Shown: piece by piece, positions 1 to 5,358 of the stretch | Numbering within the stretch: the first letter of the stretch is position 1 | How the letters are laid out: each line of letters opens with the position of its first letter | Assembly: GCA_013911715.1 (NCBI GenBank) | Contig: JACEST010000143.1 | Coordinates: 1 to 5,358, forward strand | DNA from: Sphingopyxis sp. | GTDB lineage: Bacteria; Pseudomonadota; Alphaproteobacteria; Sphingomonadales; Sphingomonadaceae | DNA: 5,358 nt | Direction: 5' to 3' | Translations under genes and position numbers: made by a program | The notes under the pieces: model-generated | The model's input: only the letters and a program-made list of their open reading frames with translations | Databases searched by the model: none | What the model was told of the DNA's origin: nothing

Positions 1-1083
1 GTCATAGTCGCTGGTCGTGGTTTCGATCTGGGCGCGGATCTGCTCGACGCGCGCCTTGATCGCATCGGCATCACCGGCGCCATCGACGATGGTGGTGTTG
101 TCCTTGTCAATGGTGACGCGCTTGGCCTGGCCGAGCATGGCGAGGGTGACGCTTTCCAGCTTGATGCCCAAATCTTCGCTGATCATTTCGCCCTTGGTCA
201 GGATCGCGATATCCTGCAGCATCGCCTTGCGGCGATCGCCAAAGCCGGGGGCCTTGACGGCTGCGACCTTGAGGCCGCCGCGCAGACGGTTGACCACGAG
301 GGTCGCAAGCGCTTCGCCTTCGATGTCTTCGGCGATGATCAGCAGCGGGCGGCCCGACTGGACCACTGCTTCGAGGATCGGCAGCATCGACTGCAGGTTC
401 GACAGCTTCTTTTCAAAGATGAGGATATAGGGATCGGCGAGTTCGACGATCATCTTTTCCGCATTGGTGATGAAGTAAGGCGACAGATAACCACGGTCGA
501 ACTGCATGCCTTCGACGACGTCGAGTTCAAACTCGAGGCCCTTGGCTTCTTCGACGGTGATCACGCCTTCCTTGCCGACTTTTTCCATCGCTTCGGCGAT
601 TTTTTCACCGACTTCGGTGTCGCCGTTCGACGAAATCACGCCGACCTGGGCGATTTCGGCGGTGCCGCTGACGGGCTTCGAGCGCGCCGCCAGATCGGCG
701 ACGACGGCGGTGACGGCGAGGTCGATGCCGCGCTTCAGGTCCATCGGGTTCATGCCGGCGGCAACCGACTTCATGCCTTCGCGGACAATCGCCTGCGCCA
801 GCACGGTCGCGGTGGTGGTGCCGTCACCGGCGGTGTCATTGGCTTTCGATGCAACTTCGCGCAGCATCTGGGCGCCCATATTTTCGAACTTGTCCTTGAG
901 TTCGATTTCCTTGGCGACGGTGACGCCGTCCTTGGTGATGCGGGGGGCGCCAAAGCTTTTGTCGATGACGACGTTGCGGCCCTTGGGGCCGAGCGTAACC
1001 TTGACCGCGTCGGCCAGCGTGTCGACGCCGCGCAGAATGCGCTCACGCGCGTCGCGACCGAATTTTACGTCTTTTGCAGCCAT
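1..1083 (-). CDS. groEL: 60 kDa chaperonin GroEL (N-terminal 361 residues, cut by left window edge)
   Basis: Cytosolic ATP-driven chaperonin that forms double seven-subunit rings and refolds client proteins under the GroES lid. The protein begins MAAKDVKFGRDAR, a typical alphaproteobacterial GroEL start. The equatorial nucleotide-binding signature GDGTTTATVL starts at residue 86, with conserved Asp52 (KDGVTVAKEI) and Asp87 at the same numbering as the E. coli catalytic region. The apical domain follows, with YLSPYFITN near 199-207, the EDIEGEAL stretch at 252-259 and KAPGFGDRRK at 277-286. About 180 C-terminal residues, including the second half of the equatorial domain and catalytic Asp398, lie outside the window. 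The ATG is preceded by AGAGGAG seven bases upstream. It follows groES by 99 bases on the same strand, so it is the second gene of a groESL operon. No frameshift is seen. Confidence 0.98.
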   Translation of the reverse strand, partial: MAAKDVKFGRDARERILRGVDTLADAVKVTLGPKGRNVVIDKSFGAPRITKDGVTVAKEIELKDKFENMGAQMLREVASKANDTAGDGTTTATVLAQAIVREGMKSVAAGMNPMDLKRGIDLAVTAVVADLAARSKPVSGTAEIAQVGVISSNGDTEVGEKIAEAMEKVGKEGVITVEEAKGLEFELDVVEGMQFDRGYLSPYFITNAEKMIVELADPYILIFEKKLSNLQSMLPILEAVVQSGRPLLIIAEDIEGEALATLVVNRLRGGLKVAAVKAPGFGDRRKAMLQDIAILTKGEMISEDLGIKLESVTLAMLGQAKRVTIDKDNTTIVDGAGDADAIKARVEQIRAQIETTTSDYD

Positions 1084-1105
1084 GTGGATGCTCCTCTTTC
1101 TAACT

Positions 1106-1175
1106 CGTCACCCCTGCGAAGGCAGGGGTCGTTGGCGTTTTCAACTAAGCGGCCCCTGCCTGCGCAGGGGCGACG
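1106..1175. repeat. REP-like palindromic element between groES and groEL
   Basis: Two 23-base arms at 1106-1128 and 1153-1175 are inverted copies of each other with two mismatches, separated by 24 bases. Each arm is itself a hairpin: CCCCTGC, four bases, GCAGGGG (1111-1128 and 1153-1170). The element can therefore fold as two small GC-rich hairpins or one long stem. In the groESL transcript it begins 7 bases after the groES stop and ends 22 bases before the groEL start, just upstream of the groEL ribosome-binding site. It resembles the short GC-rich intergenic palindromes common in sphingomonad genomes (recollection, not searched). It could stabilise the upstream message or attenuate read-through, or it could be a passive repeat. 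Confidence 0.85.
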
Positions 1176-1182
1176 ATGCGGG

Positions 1183-1470
1183 TCAGGCGATGACGCCCAA
1201 AATGTCGCTTTCTTTCATGATCAACAGCTCTTCGCCGTCGACCTTGACCTCGGTGCCCGACCATTTGCCGAACAGGATGCGGTCGCCCGATTTGACGTCG
1301 AGCGGGGTCACCTTGCCGTCATCGGCGCGGGCGCCCGAACCGACGGCGACGACTTCGCCTTCCTGCGGCTTTTCCTTGGCGGTGTCGGGGATGATGATGC
1401 CGCCAGCCGTTTTTTCTTCGGCTTCAATACGGCGAACCAGCACGCGGTCGTGCAGCGGACGAAATTGCAT
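1183..1470 (-). CDS. groES: 10 kDa co-chaperonin GroES
   Basis: Seven-subunit lid of the GroEL folding chamber in the cytosol. At 95 residues it has the usual GroES length. It opens MQFRPLHDRVLVRR, contains the mobile loop at about residues 16-32 with the GroEL-contacting hydrophobic motif GGIIIPD (23-29), and ends with the C-terminal strand VDGEELLIMKESDILGVIA. An in-frame ATG 14 codons upstream is rejected as the start. The chosen ATG has a strong GGAGGG site six bases before it and matches the family N-terminus, whereas the longer form would start inside the leader near the CIRCE operator. It is the first gene of groESL and is expected to be heat-inducible from the promoter and CIRCE at 1506-1569. 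Confidence 0.98.
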   Translation of the reverse strand: MQFRPLHDRVLVRRIEAEEKTAGGIIIPDTAKEKPQEGEVVAVGSGARADDGKVTPLDVKSGDRILFGKWSGTEVKVDGEELLIMKESDILGVIA

Positions 1471-1505
1471 GGATATCCCTCCAGTAATGCAATTGAAGAT
1501 AGGAG

Positions 1506-1532
1506 CTGGCACTCACCCACAGCGAGTGCCAA
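1506..1532 (-). promoter_or_regulatory. CIRCE operator (HrcA binding site) of groESL
   Basis: On the minus strand this reads TTGGCACTC, nine bases, GAGTGCCAG, against the consensus TTAGCACTC-N9-GAGTGCTAA. The inner eight bases of each arm are perfectly complementary and the spacer is exactly nine. It lies in the groES leader, 35 bases upstream of the ATG, where CIRCE usually lies. HrcA binding here represses groESL until heat shock titrates GroEL, so the operon product feeds back on its own repressor. hrcA itself is not in the window. Confidence 0.95.
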
Positions 1533-1539
1533 CAATGGG

Positions 1540-1569
1540 CATATGGGTGGGGGGTGTGACAGGGTCAAG
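1540..1569 (-). promoter_or_regulatory. groESL promoter, sigma70-like with RpoH-like features
   Basis: On the minus strand TTGACC (1568-1563) is followed after 17 bases by CATATG (1545-1540). This is a good -35 box at ideal spacing with a moderate -10 box. Read with flanking bases, the boxes are CTTGACC and CCCATATG, which also fit the heat-shock sigma factor pattern (CTTGAAA and CCCATNT). The predicted start of transcription, about seven bases past the -10 box, falls at the upstream edge of CIRCE, leaving a leader of roughly 60 bases. The position relative to CIRCE supports the call; start-site mapping is not available. Confidence 0.7.
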
Positions 1570-1581
1570 GCGGTGCAGGAG

Positions 1582-1610
1582 AAAAACTTTGCGGCCATGA
1601 ATTGCATGGC
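1582..1610 (-). terminator. Possible weak terminator after the MATE gene
   Basis: On the minus strand a six-base stem GCCATG / CATGGC with a five-base loop (1610-1594) lies just after the MATE stop codon. Seven bases (CGCAAAG) separate it from a run of five T (1586-1582). The stem is short and the T run is detached from it, so termination would be weak at best. Its position between the MATE stop and the groESL promoter is where a terminator would be expected. Confidence 0.3.
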
Positions 1611-1614
1611 TGCG

Positions 1615-3021
1615 CTATTCAACTGAAGGCACCAGCCCCAGCCGCCCCCGCATCCGCCAGCGGATGACCATCAGCACCGCGACGATGCCGAGTCCGGTGG
1701 CGAGCCCGGTCCAGATGCCAACCCCGCCCCAATCCGCACGGAACGCCAGCCACGCGCCGACACCAATACCGATGCCCCAATAACCGAACAGCGCGATCAC
1801 CATCGGCACGGTCGTGTCGTGCAATCCGCGCAACATGCCGGCCCCGGCGACCTGCGCGCCGTCGACAATCTGGAAAATCGCCGCGACAGCAAGGAAAGCA
1901 ATGGCCAGCCGCGTCACTTCCGCCCCGCCCGGCGCGGCGGGATCGATGAACAGGCCGATCAGCGGCGCAGGCAACAGCCACATGATGATCGCGGTCAGCG
2001 TCATGAATCCCAAGGCAATAGCAAAGCCGGTCCAGCCCGAGCGCGCGATGCCTTCGGGATCGCGGCGGCCATAGCCCATGCCGACCCGCACGGTAATCGC
2101 CTGCGCGACGCCCAGCGGCACCATGAACGTCAGCGACGCGATCTGCAGGGCGACCGAATGCGCCGCCACTGCCGCGGTGCTGATGAGCCCCATCAGGAAA
2201 ACGGCGGCGGTGAACACCGATGCCTCGAACCCCATCATCAGGCCAATCGGCGCGCCAAGTTTGAAAATGCCGCGGTAACGCGGCCAGTCGGCGCGCCAGA
2301 AATTTCCAAACAGCCGGTACCGGCGAAAATCGCGGTGGCGCAGCACCACGACCGCCAGCAACGCGAACATGAGCAGATTGACGATGCTCGTGCCTATGCC
2401 CGCCCCGACCAGTCCCAGTTGCGGCAGGCCGAAATTGCCGAGGATCAGCCCATAGTTAAGAATGGCGTTGGCAACGACGCCGACCAGCCCCGCCACCAGC
2501 GTCCACACCGGGCGCTCTTTCGCCGAAATAAAGCAGCGCAGCACGGTGATGGCCAGAAAGGGCAAGATGCTCCACATCAACGTGCGGACCATTTTTGCCG
2601 CGTCATTCGCCAATTCCGGCTGTTGGCCGAGTGCCAGGAAAATATCCTGCGCAAACCAAAGCGCCGCCCACACTGGCGCACAAAAACTGACCGCCATCCA
2701 CAAACCCTGCCGCACGGTCCGGCGGACATCGCGCACGGACGAAGGCTTGCGCCCGATTTCCGACGCAATCATCGGCGCGCATGCTGTCAGTAGTCCCATG
2801 CCGAAAATCGACACCGACATCACCAAATTGGTCGCCAGCGCGCCAGCAGCAAGCGCCGACGGGCCCAGTCGCCCCAGCAACAAGACGTCGGTCGCGTGGA
2901 TCAACGCCATGGTCAGGTTGGACAGGATCAACGGCCACGCCAGCACCAGCATGGCGCGCGCCTCGTCGCGCCACGGGGTGGCGAGAGGGGTCATTTCATC
3001 CAAGGCGTGCGCGCGCGACAT
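1615..3021 (-). CDS. MATE-family multidrug/cation antiporter (NorM-like)
   Basis: Inner-membrane transporter predicted to export cationic drugs or metabolites in exchange for Na+ or H+. Its 468 residues and about twelve hydrophobic segments arranged as two six-helix halves fit the family. Acidic residues at the NorM cation-site positions are visible: Asp45 in helix 1 (HATDVLLLGRLG), Glu266 in helix 7 (GFEASVF) and Asp387 (FQIVDGAQVAGAGMLRG), the last being a strong MATE signature. LAWPLILSN at 27-35 and PLGVAQAITVRVG at 302-314 are also typical. The start is uncertain: neither the first ATG nor the in-frame ATG at residue 10 (base 2994) has a strong Shine-Dalgarno. Residues 1-10 precede the conserved part, so either start is possible. 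The gene lies 198 bases downstream of the PycTM-like gene and 144 bases upstream of groES on the same strand. Substrate cannot be told from sequence. Confidence 0.93.
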   Translation of the reverse strand: MSRAHALDEMTPLATPWRDEARAMLVLAWPLILSNLTMALIHATDVLLLGRLGPSALAAGALATNLVMSVSIFGMGLLTACAPMIASEIGRKPSSVRDVRRTVRQGLWMAVSFCAPVWAALWFAQDIFLALGQQPELANDAAKMVRTLMWSILPFLAITVLRCFISAKERPVWTLVAGLVGVVANAILNYGLILGNFGLPQLGLVGAGIGTSIVNLLMFALLAVVVLRHRDFRRYRLFGNFWRADWPRYRGIFKLGAPIGLMMGFEASVFTAAVFLMGLISTAAVAAHSVALQIASLTFMVPLGVAQAITVRVGMGYGRRDPEGIARSGWTGFAIALGFMTLTAIIMWLLPAPLIGLFIDPAAPGGAEVTRLAIAFLAVAAIFQIVDGAQVAGAGMLRGLHDTTVPMVIALFGYWGIGIGVGAWLAFRADWGGVGIWTGLATGLGIVAVLMVIRWRMRGRLGLVPSVE

Positions 3022-3110
3022 AGCCGTCCCGGTTATCCGAATGAGGGTGGGGGTTCAATGGTGCGGGGTGCTTTGGCGACGCGATGTGACAAGGCGGCAA
3101 CAGCCACTCC

Positions 3111-3213
3111 GTCATTACGAGCGAAGCGGGCCGAAGGCGACCGATGGTCTACCAATCCAGAGCGGTGTTAGGCCGCCCCTAGATTGCCGCGTCGCTTCGC
3201 TCCTCGCAATGAC
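3111..3213. repeat. Palindromic intergenic repeat with GTCATT/AATGAC ends
   Basis: This is a 103-base imperfect palindrome. The ends GTCATTACGAG + CGAAGCG (3111-3128) and CGCTTCGCTCCTCGCAATGAC (3193-3213) are inverted copies with one mismatch and a three-base insertion. An inner pair, CAATCCAGAGCGG (3153-3165) and CCGCCCCTAGATTG (3173-3186), forms a second imperfect stem around a seven-base loop. It begins six bases after the stop of the PycTM-like gene in that gene's direction and lies 89 bases or more upstream of the MATE start. The end sequences resemble the abundant GTCATTGCGAG-type repeat of sphingomonads and other proteobacteria (recollection, not searched). No transposase is encoded, so if mobile it would be a non-autonomous element. 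Confidence 0.85.
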
Positions 3214-3219
3214 AGTTGC

Positions 3220-3774
3220 TCAGGAAAGCCAGAGCGGGACCATCTCTACCACAAAAGCCGCAAAGGTCAGCGTCAGTCCGATCACAAACAGCCGATAAGC
3301 ATAGGCAAGAAAGCGATATTTGCGCCGCGCCAGCACGACGCCATTCTGATAGGTGTCGCGCAGCATCGCTTCGTACATATCCTCTTCGCTGCGGAACCGC
3401 GCCTTGACGGCGGTGATGAATTCATCCTCGTCCATTTGTTCAAAGCGGCCAAAGAAGAGGATGTTGCTGTGATCCTTGCCGTCGCGATAGACCACCGGCG
3501 GCGCTTTGCCAACGCGCGGGAGCACCGCCGACACCGCAAGCAGCGCCGACAGGAACGAAAAGGTCGCAAGAATCGCGAGCGGAAGCGCCAAATTTCCGCT
3601 GCGCGCCTGCCCCACCGCCAGCGTGAAAACGACAAAGGTCGCGCCCATCAGGATTGACGCCTTTTGGTCGGCCATTTGCGACAATTGCATCGTCAATTGC
3701 TGCGTCGTGCGCACCGCATGGATTGCATTGGGCGGAAAGCCGCTGGCCGCTTCGTTGCTGTCTGCTGATGGCAT
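3220..3774 (-). CDS. PycTM/DUF5706-like membrane protein (Pycsar effector family)
   Basis: Predicted 184-residue inner-membrane protein with three hydrophobic helices at about 39-57, 62-85 and 156-181. Around helix 1 it carries QLSQMADQKASILMGATFVV (30-49), including the Asp-x-Lys (D37, K39) motif of the DUF5706/PycTM family. A later NILFFGRFEQM stretch (104-114) also fits the family, followed by a charged amphipathic region and the final helix. Characterised PycTM proteins are effectors that damage the inner membrane when a cyclase (PycC) makes cCMP or cUMP during phage infection. No cyclase is present here, so the defence role is not established and a housekeeping membrane role is possible. 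The start is one of two tandem ATG codons; the second (base 3774) has GGAGG at six bases, the first (3777) at only three. A longer form from base 3927 would overlap the divergent acp gene. Confidence 0.8.
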   Translation of the reverse strand: MPSADSNEAASGFPPNAIHAVRTTQQLTMQLSQMADQKASILMGATFVVFTLAVGQARSGNLALPLAILATFSFLSALLAVSAVLPRVGKAPPVVYRDGKDHSNILFFGRFEQMDEDEFITAVKARFRSEEDMYEAMLRDTYQNGVVLARRKYRFLAYAYRLFVIGLTLTFAAFVVEMVPLWLS

Positions 3775-3777
3775 CAT

Positions 3778-3911
3778 TTGCCTCCCCCCGTGCAGCAGGG
3801 GATGGCATGACAGCACGGCATCGGCAAGATGCGGCCCCAATCCCGCCGCAATGGCTTGCCAAGCGCGGCGCAGCGCGGCATTCCGCCCGCACCAATAATT
3901 GCCGGGACGCC
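3778..3911. promoter_or_regulatory. Divergent intergenic region (PycTM-like gene / acp)
   Basis: This is the only divergent gap in the window, so promoters for both directions are expected here. No convincing -35/-10 pair at 16-18 spacing was found. AATAAT at 3894-3899 is the best plus-strand -10 candidate but lacks a spaced -35. The minus-strand half contains the strong GGAGG site (3785-3781) that sets the start of the PycTM-like gene. The acp ATG has only a weak GGGA (3904-3907) before it. Confidence 0.35.
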
Positions 3912-4151
3912 ATGATGAGCGATGCACTGCAAGACCAGATTTACGGGCTGATCGCGCCGTTTAACAAAAAGGGCGTCGCATTGACTGACGCGACCAGCTT
4001 TGCTGGCGATCTGGAGTGGGACAGCCTGACGGTGATGGATTTCGTTGCCGAGGTTGAAGACACGTTCGACATCATCATCAGCATGAATTTGCAGGCCGAA
4101 ATTGAAAATGTCGGCCAGCTGGTGGCGGCGGTGGCGAAGCTTGCGGGCTGA
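3912..4151 (+). CDS. Acyl carrier protein for sphingolipid synthesis
   Basis: Small acidic cytosolic protein of 79 residues, the normal ACP size. Its phosphopantetheine attachment site is the Asp-Ser-Leu motif at 37-39 (LEWDSLTVMDFVAEVEDTF), so Ser38 is the modified residue. Helix 3 and the C-terminal helix (ENVGQLVAAVAKLAG) follow the family pattern. It is not the fatty-acid AcpP, whose motif is usually GADSLD; the EWDSLT form is typical of specialised ACPs. It lies directly upstream of serine palmitoyltransferase on the same strand, as reported for the ACP-SPT pair of Sphingomonas wittichii and the sphingolipid ACP of Caulobacter, so it probably carries the acyl chain used by SPT. The start is a tandem ATGATG (3912 or 3915) with a weak Shine-Dalgarno. 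The gene may be transcribed with spt. Confidence 0.9.
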   Translation: MMSDALQDQIYGLIAPFNKKGVALTDATSFAGDLEWDSLTVMDFVAEVEDTFDIIISMNLQAEIENVGQLVAAVAKLAG

Positions 4152-4162
4152 CATCTATTTTT

Positions 4163-4275
4163 CCGTTCGCCCTGAGGAGCCATTGAGCTTGTCGAAATGG
4201 CGTCTCGAAGGGCACACAACTCCGGTGCTTCGAGACGGGTCTTCGGCAAGCTCAGACCCTCCTCAGCACGAACGG
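4163..4275. repeat. Three-tier palindromic repeat between acp and spt
   Basis: This 113-base element has three nested inverted pairs. The outer pair, 4163-4179 with 4259-4275 (CCGTTCG...CTGAGGAG), matches at 15 of 17 bases. The middle pair is 4184-4196 with 4242-4254 (TGAGCTTGTCGAA and TTCGGCAAGCTCA, one mismatch). The inner pair is 4201-4210 with 4228-4237 (CGTCTCGAAG and CTTCGAGACG, perfect) around a 17-base loop. As RNA it would form one long stem. It starts 11 bases after the acp stop and ends four bases before the spt Shine-Dalgarno AAGGA (4280-4284). It resembles the CCGTTCGTGCTGAG-type intergenic repeat frequent in sphingomonads (recollection, not searched). Confidence 0.88.
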
Positions 4276-4292
4276 TCCTAAGGATTGCAATA

Positions 4293-5358
4293 ATGACCGA
4301 TCTCTTCTCCAAATTCGATCCCTTGATCGAACAGCGTGCGGCGCTGTTGTCGACCGGGGTCACCGACCCGTTCAGTCTGGTGATGGACGAAGTGCTGTCG
4401 CCGACGCGCGCGATTTGCAACGGGCGCGACACGATCCTGCTCGGCACCTATAATTATATGGGGATGACGTTCGACGAAGACGTCATCGCCGCCGGGCAAA
4501 AAGCCATGGCCGAATTTGGCGCCGGCACGACGGGCAGCCGCGTGCTCAACGGCACCTTCCGCGATCACCGCGCGGTTGAGGAAGCGCTCAAGGAATTTTA
4601 CGCCATGGACCATGCCATGGTGTTTTCGACCGGATATCAGGCCAATCTGGGCATCATTTCGACCATCGCGGGCAAGGGTGATTATGTCATCCTCGACATC
4701 GACAGCCATGCGTCAATCTATGACGGGTGCAAAATGGGCGACGCCGAAATCGTCGCGTTCCGCCACAATGATGTCGAGGCGCTCGAAAAGCGGCTGAAGC
4801 GCCTGCCCCCTGAAGCGGGCAAGCTGGTGGTGCTCGAGGGCGTCTATTCGATGCTGGGCGATGTCGCGCCGCTGGTCGACATGGTCCGCGTATCGAAAGA
4901 AAATGGCGCGATGGTGCTGGTCGATGAAGCGCATTCGATGGGCTTTATCGGACAGCATGGCCGCGGCGTGGCCGAGGAACAGGGCGTCATCGATGATGTC
5001 GATTTCATCATCGGCACCTTCAGCAAATCGGTCGGCACCGTCGGCGGATTCTGTGTGTCGAACCATCCCAAATTTGAAGTGCTCCGGCTCGTTTGCCGTC
5101 CCTATGTGTTCACCGCCGCGCTGCCGCCGAGCGTCATGGCATCGAGCGAGGCGTCGATCCGCAAGCTGATGCATGGATCGAACAAGCGCGCGCATCTGTG
5201 GGAAAACAGCCGCACTCTGCACCAGGGCTTGCGCGATCTGGGCTTTAAGCTCGGCACCGATACGGCGCAGAGCGCGATTATTGCGGTGATTATGCCCGAC
5301 CTCGAACGCGGCGCGATGATGTGGGAAGCGCTGCTGCACGAGGGACTCTATGTCAATC
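4293..5358 (+). CDS. spt: Serine palmitoyltransferase (first 355 residues, cut by right window edge)
   Basis: Soluble PLP-dependent alpha-oxoamine synthase that condenses L-serine with a palmitoyl thioester to give 3-ketodihydrosphingosine and CO2, the committed step of sphingolipid synthesis. The sequence closely follows the Sphingomonas paucimobilis enzyme (420 residues), with residues offset by 20. The PLP-lysine is Lys245 in TFSKSVGTVGG (Lys265 there). His139 in DSHASIYDG stacks on the cofactor ring (His159). Asp211 and His214 lie in VDEAHSMGF (Asp231, His234). LLGTYNYMGMTF (49-60) and LEGVYSMLGD (181-190) are strongly SPT-like and separate it from 5-aminolevulinate synthase or 2-amino-3-ketobutyrate ligase. 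The C-terminal part, about 45 residues with the substrate-carboxylate arginines, is outside the window. AAGGA lies eight bases before the ATG. The N-terminus is about 20 residues shorter than in S. paucimobilis; no in-frame upstream ATG is available in the repeat. Confidence 0.96.
   Translation, partial: MTDLFSKFDPLIEQRAALLSTGVTDPFSLVMDEVLSPTRAICNGRDTILLGTYNYMGMTFDEDVIAAGQKAMAEFGAGTTGSRVLNGTFRDHRAVEEALKEFYAMDHAMVFSTGYQANLGIISTIAGKGDYVILDIDSHASIYDGCKMGDAEIVAFRHNDVEALEKRLKRLPPEAGKLVVLEGVYSMLGDVAPLVDMVRVSKENGAMVLVDEAHSMGFIGQHGRGVAEEQGVIDDVDFIIGTFSKSVGTVGGFCVSNHPKFEVLRLVCRPYVFTAALPPSVMASSEASIRKLMHGSNKRAHLWENSRTLHQGLRDLGFKLGTDTAQSAIIAVIMPDLERGAMMWEALLHEGLYVN

Noticed and set aside
506..1600. Long plus-strand open frame of 364 residues across groEL and groES
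   Set aside because: It is antisense to two unmistakable chaperonin genes and crosses both intergenic regions; the product is Ser/Arg/Pro-rich with no recognisable domain, typical of a high-GC shadow frame.
1819..2793. Plus-strand open frame of 324 residues
   Set aside because: It lies wholly antisense to the MATE gene, and its His/Gln/Arg-rich low-complexity product reflects the reverse of hydrophobic codons.
3030..3058. Possible MATE promoter on the minus strand: TTGAAC (3058-3053), 17 bases, TAACCG (3035-3030)
   Set aside because: The -10 box matches the consensus poorly and would place the transcript start on the first ATG; it would suit only the shorter MATE start at 2994, so it is too weak to list.
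3111..3213. Insertion sequence or MITE with target-site duplication
   Set aside because: The inverted ends are clear, but no direct repeat flanks them and no transposase is encoded, so only a palindromic repeat is supported.
3184..3657. Plus-strand open frame of 157 residues
   Set aside because: It begins inside the palindromic repeat and runs antisense to the PycTM-like gene; the product is a basic, low-complexity shadow.
3220..3774. A complete Pycsar anti-phage operon
   Set aside because: Only the effector-like gene is present; no uridylate or cytidylate cyclase lies on either side within the window.
4713..5339. Minus-strand open frame of 208 residues
   Set aside because: It is antisense to serine palmitoyltransferase and rich in His, Arg and Asp with no family resemblance.

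Overview
The window looks like chromosomal DNA from an alphaproteobacterium of the Sphingomonadaceae (Sphingopyxis/Sphingobium/Novosphingobium-like). The evidence is a serine palmitoyltransferase that closely resembles the Sphingomonas enzyme and is paired with a dedicated acyl carrier protein, high-GC codon use, an alphaproteobacterial groESL operon with a CIRCE operator, and three palindromic intergenic repeats of kinds I associate with sphingomonads. The genus is inferred from memory of these proteins and was not computed.

Layout. Positions 1-1083 (minus) hold the first 361 residues of GroEL; the gene runs off the left edge. Positions 1183-1470 (minus) hold GroES, upstream of groEL in one operon. 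The groES leader (1471-1614) carries a CIRCE/HrcA operator directly downstream of a promoter with both sigma70-like and RpoH-like features. Positions 1615-3021 (minus) encode a complete MATE-family multidrug/cation antiporter. Positions 3220-3774 (minus) encode a small three-helix membrane protein of the Pycsar-effector (PycTM/DUF5706) type. A 134-base divergent region follows. On the plus strand, 3912-4151 encodes a 79-residue acyl carrier protein and 4293-5358 encodes serine palmitoyltransferase, cut by the right edge about 45 residues before its expected end.

The genes form three groups: the heat-shock chaperonin operon; a membrane pair (PycTM-like, then MATE) on the minus strand; and the first step of sphingolipid synthesis (ACP, then SPT) on the plus strand. 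In the last group the ACP probably delivers the acyl chain that SPT condenses with L-serine to give 3-ketodihydrosphingosine.

The most unusual observations are two. First, a PycTM-like membrane protein lies back to back with the sphingolipid genes, with no nucleotide cyclase in view. Second, three unrelated palindromic repeats each lie 6-11 bases after a stop codon (groES, the PycTM-like gene, acp), always between two genes read in the same direction. No mobile element, CRISPR array, tRNA or rRNA was seen.
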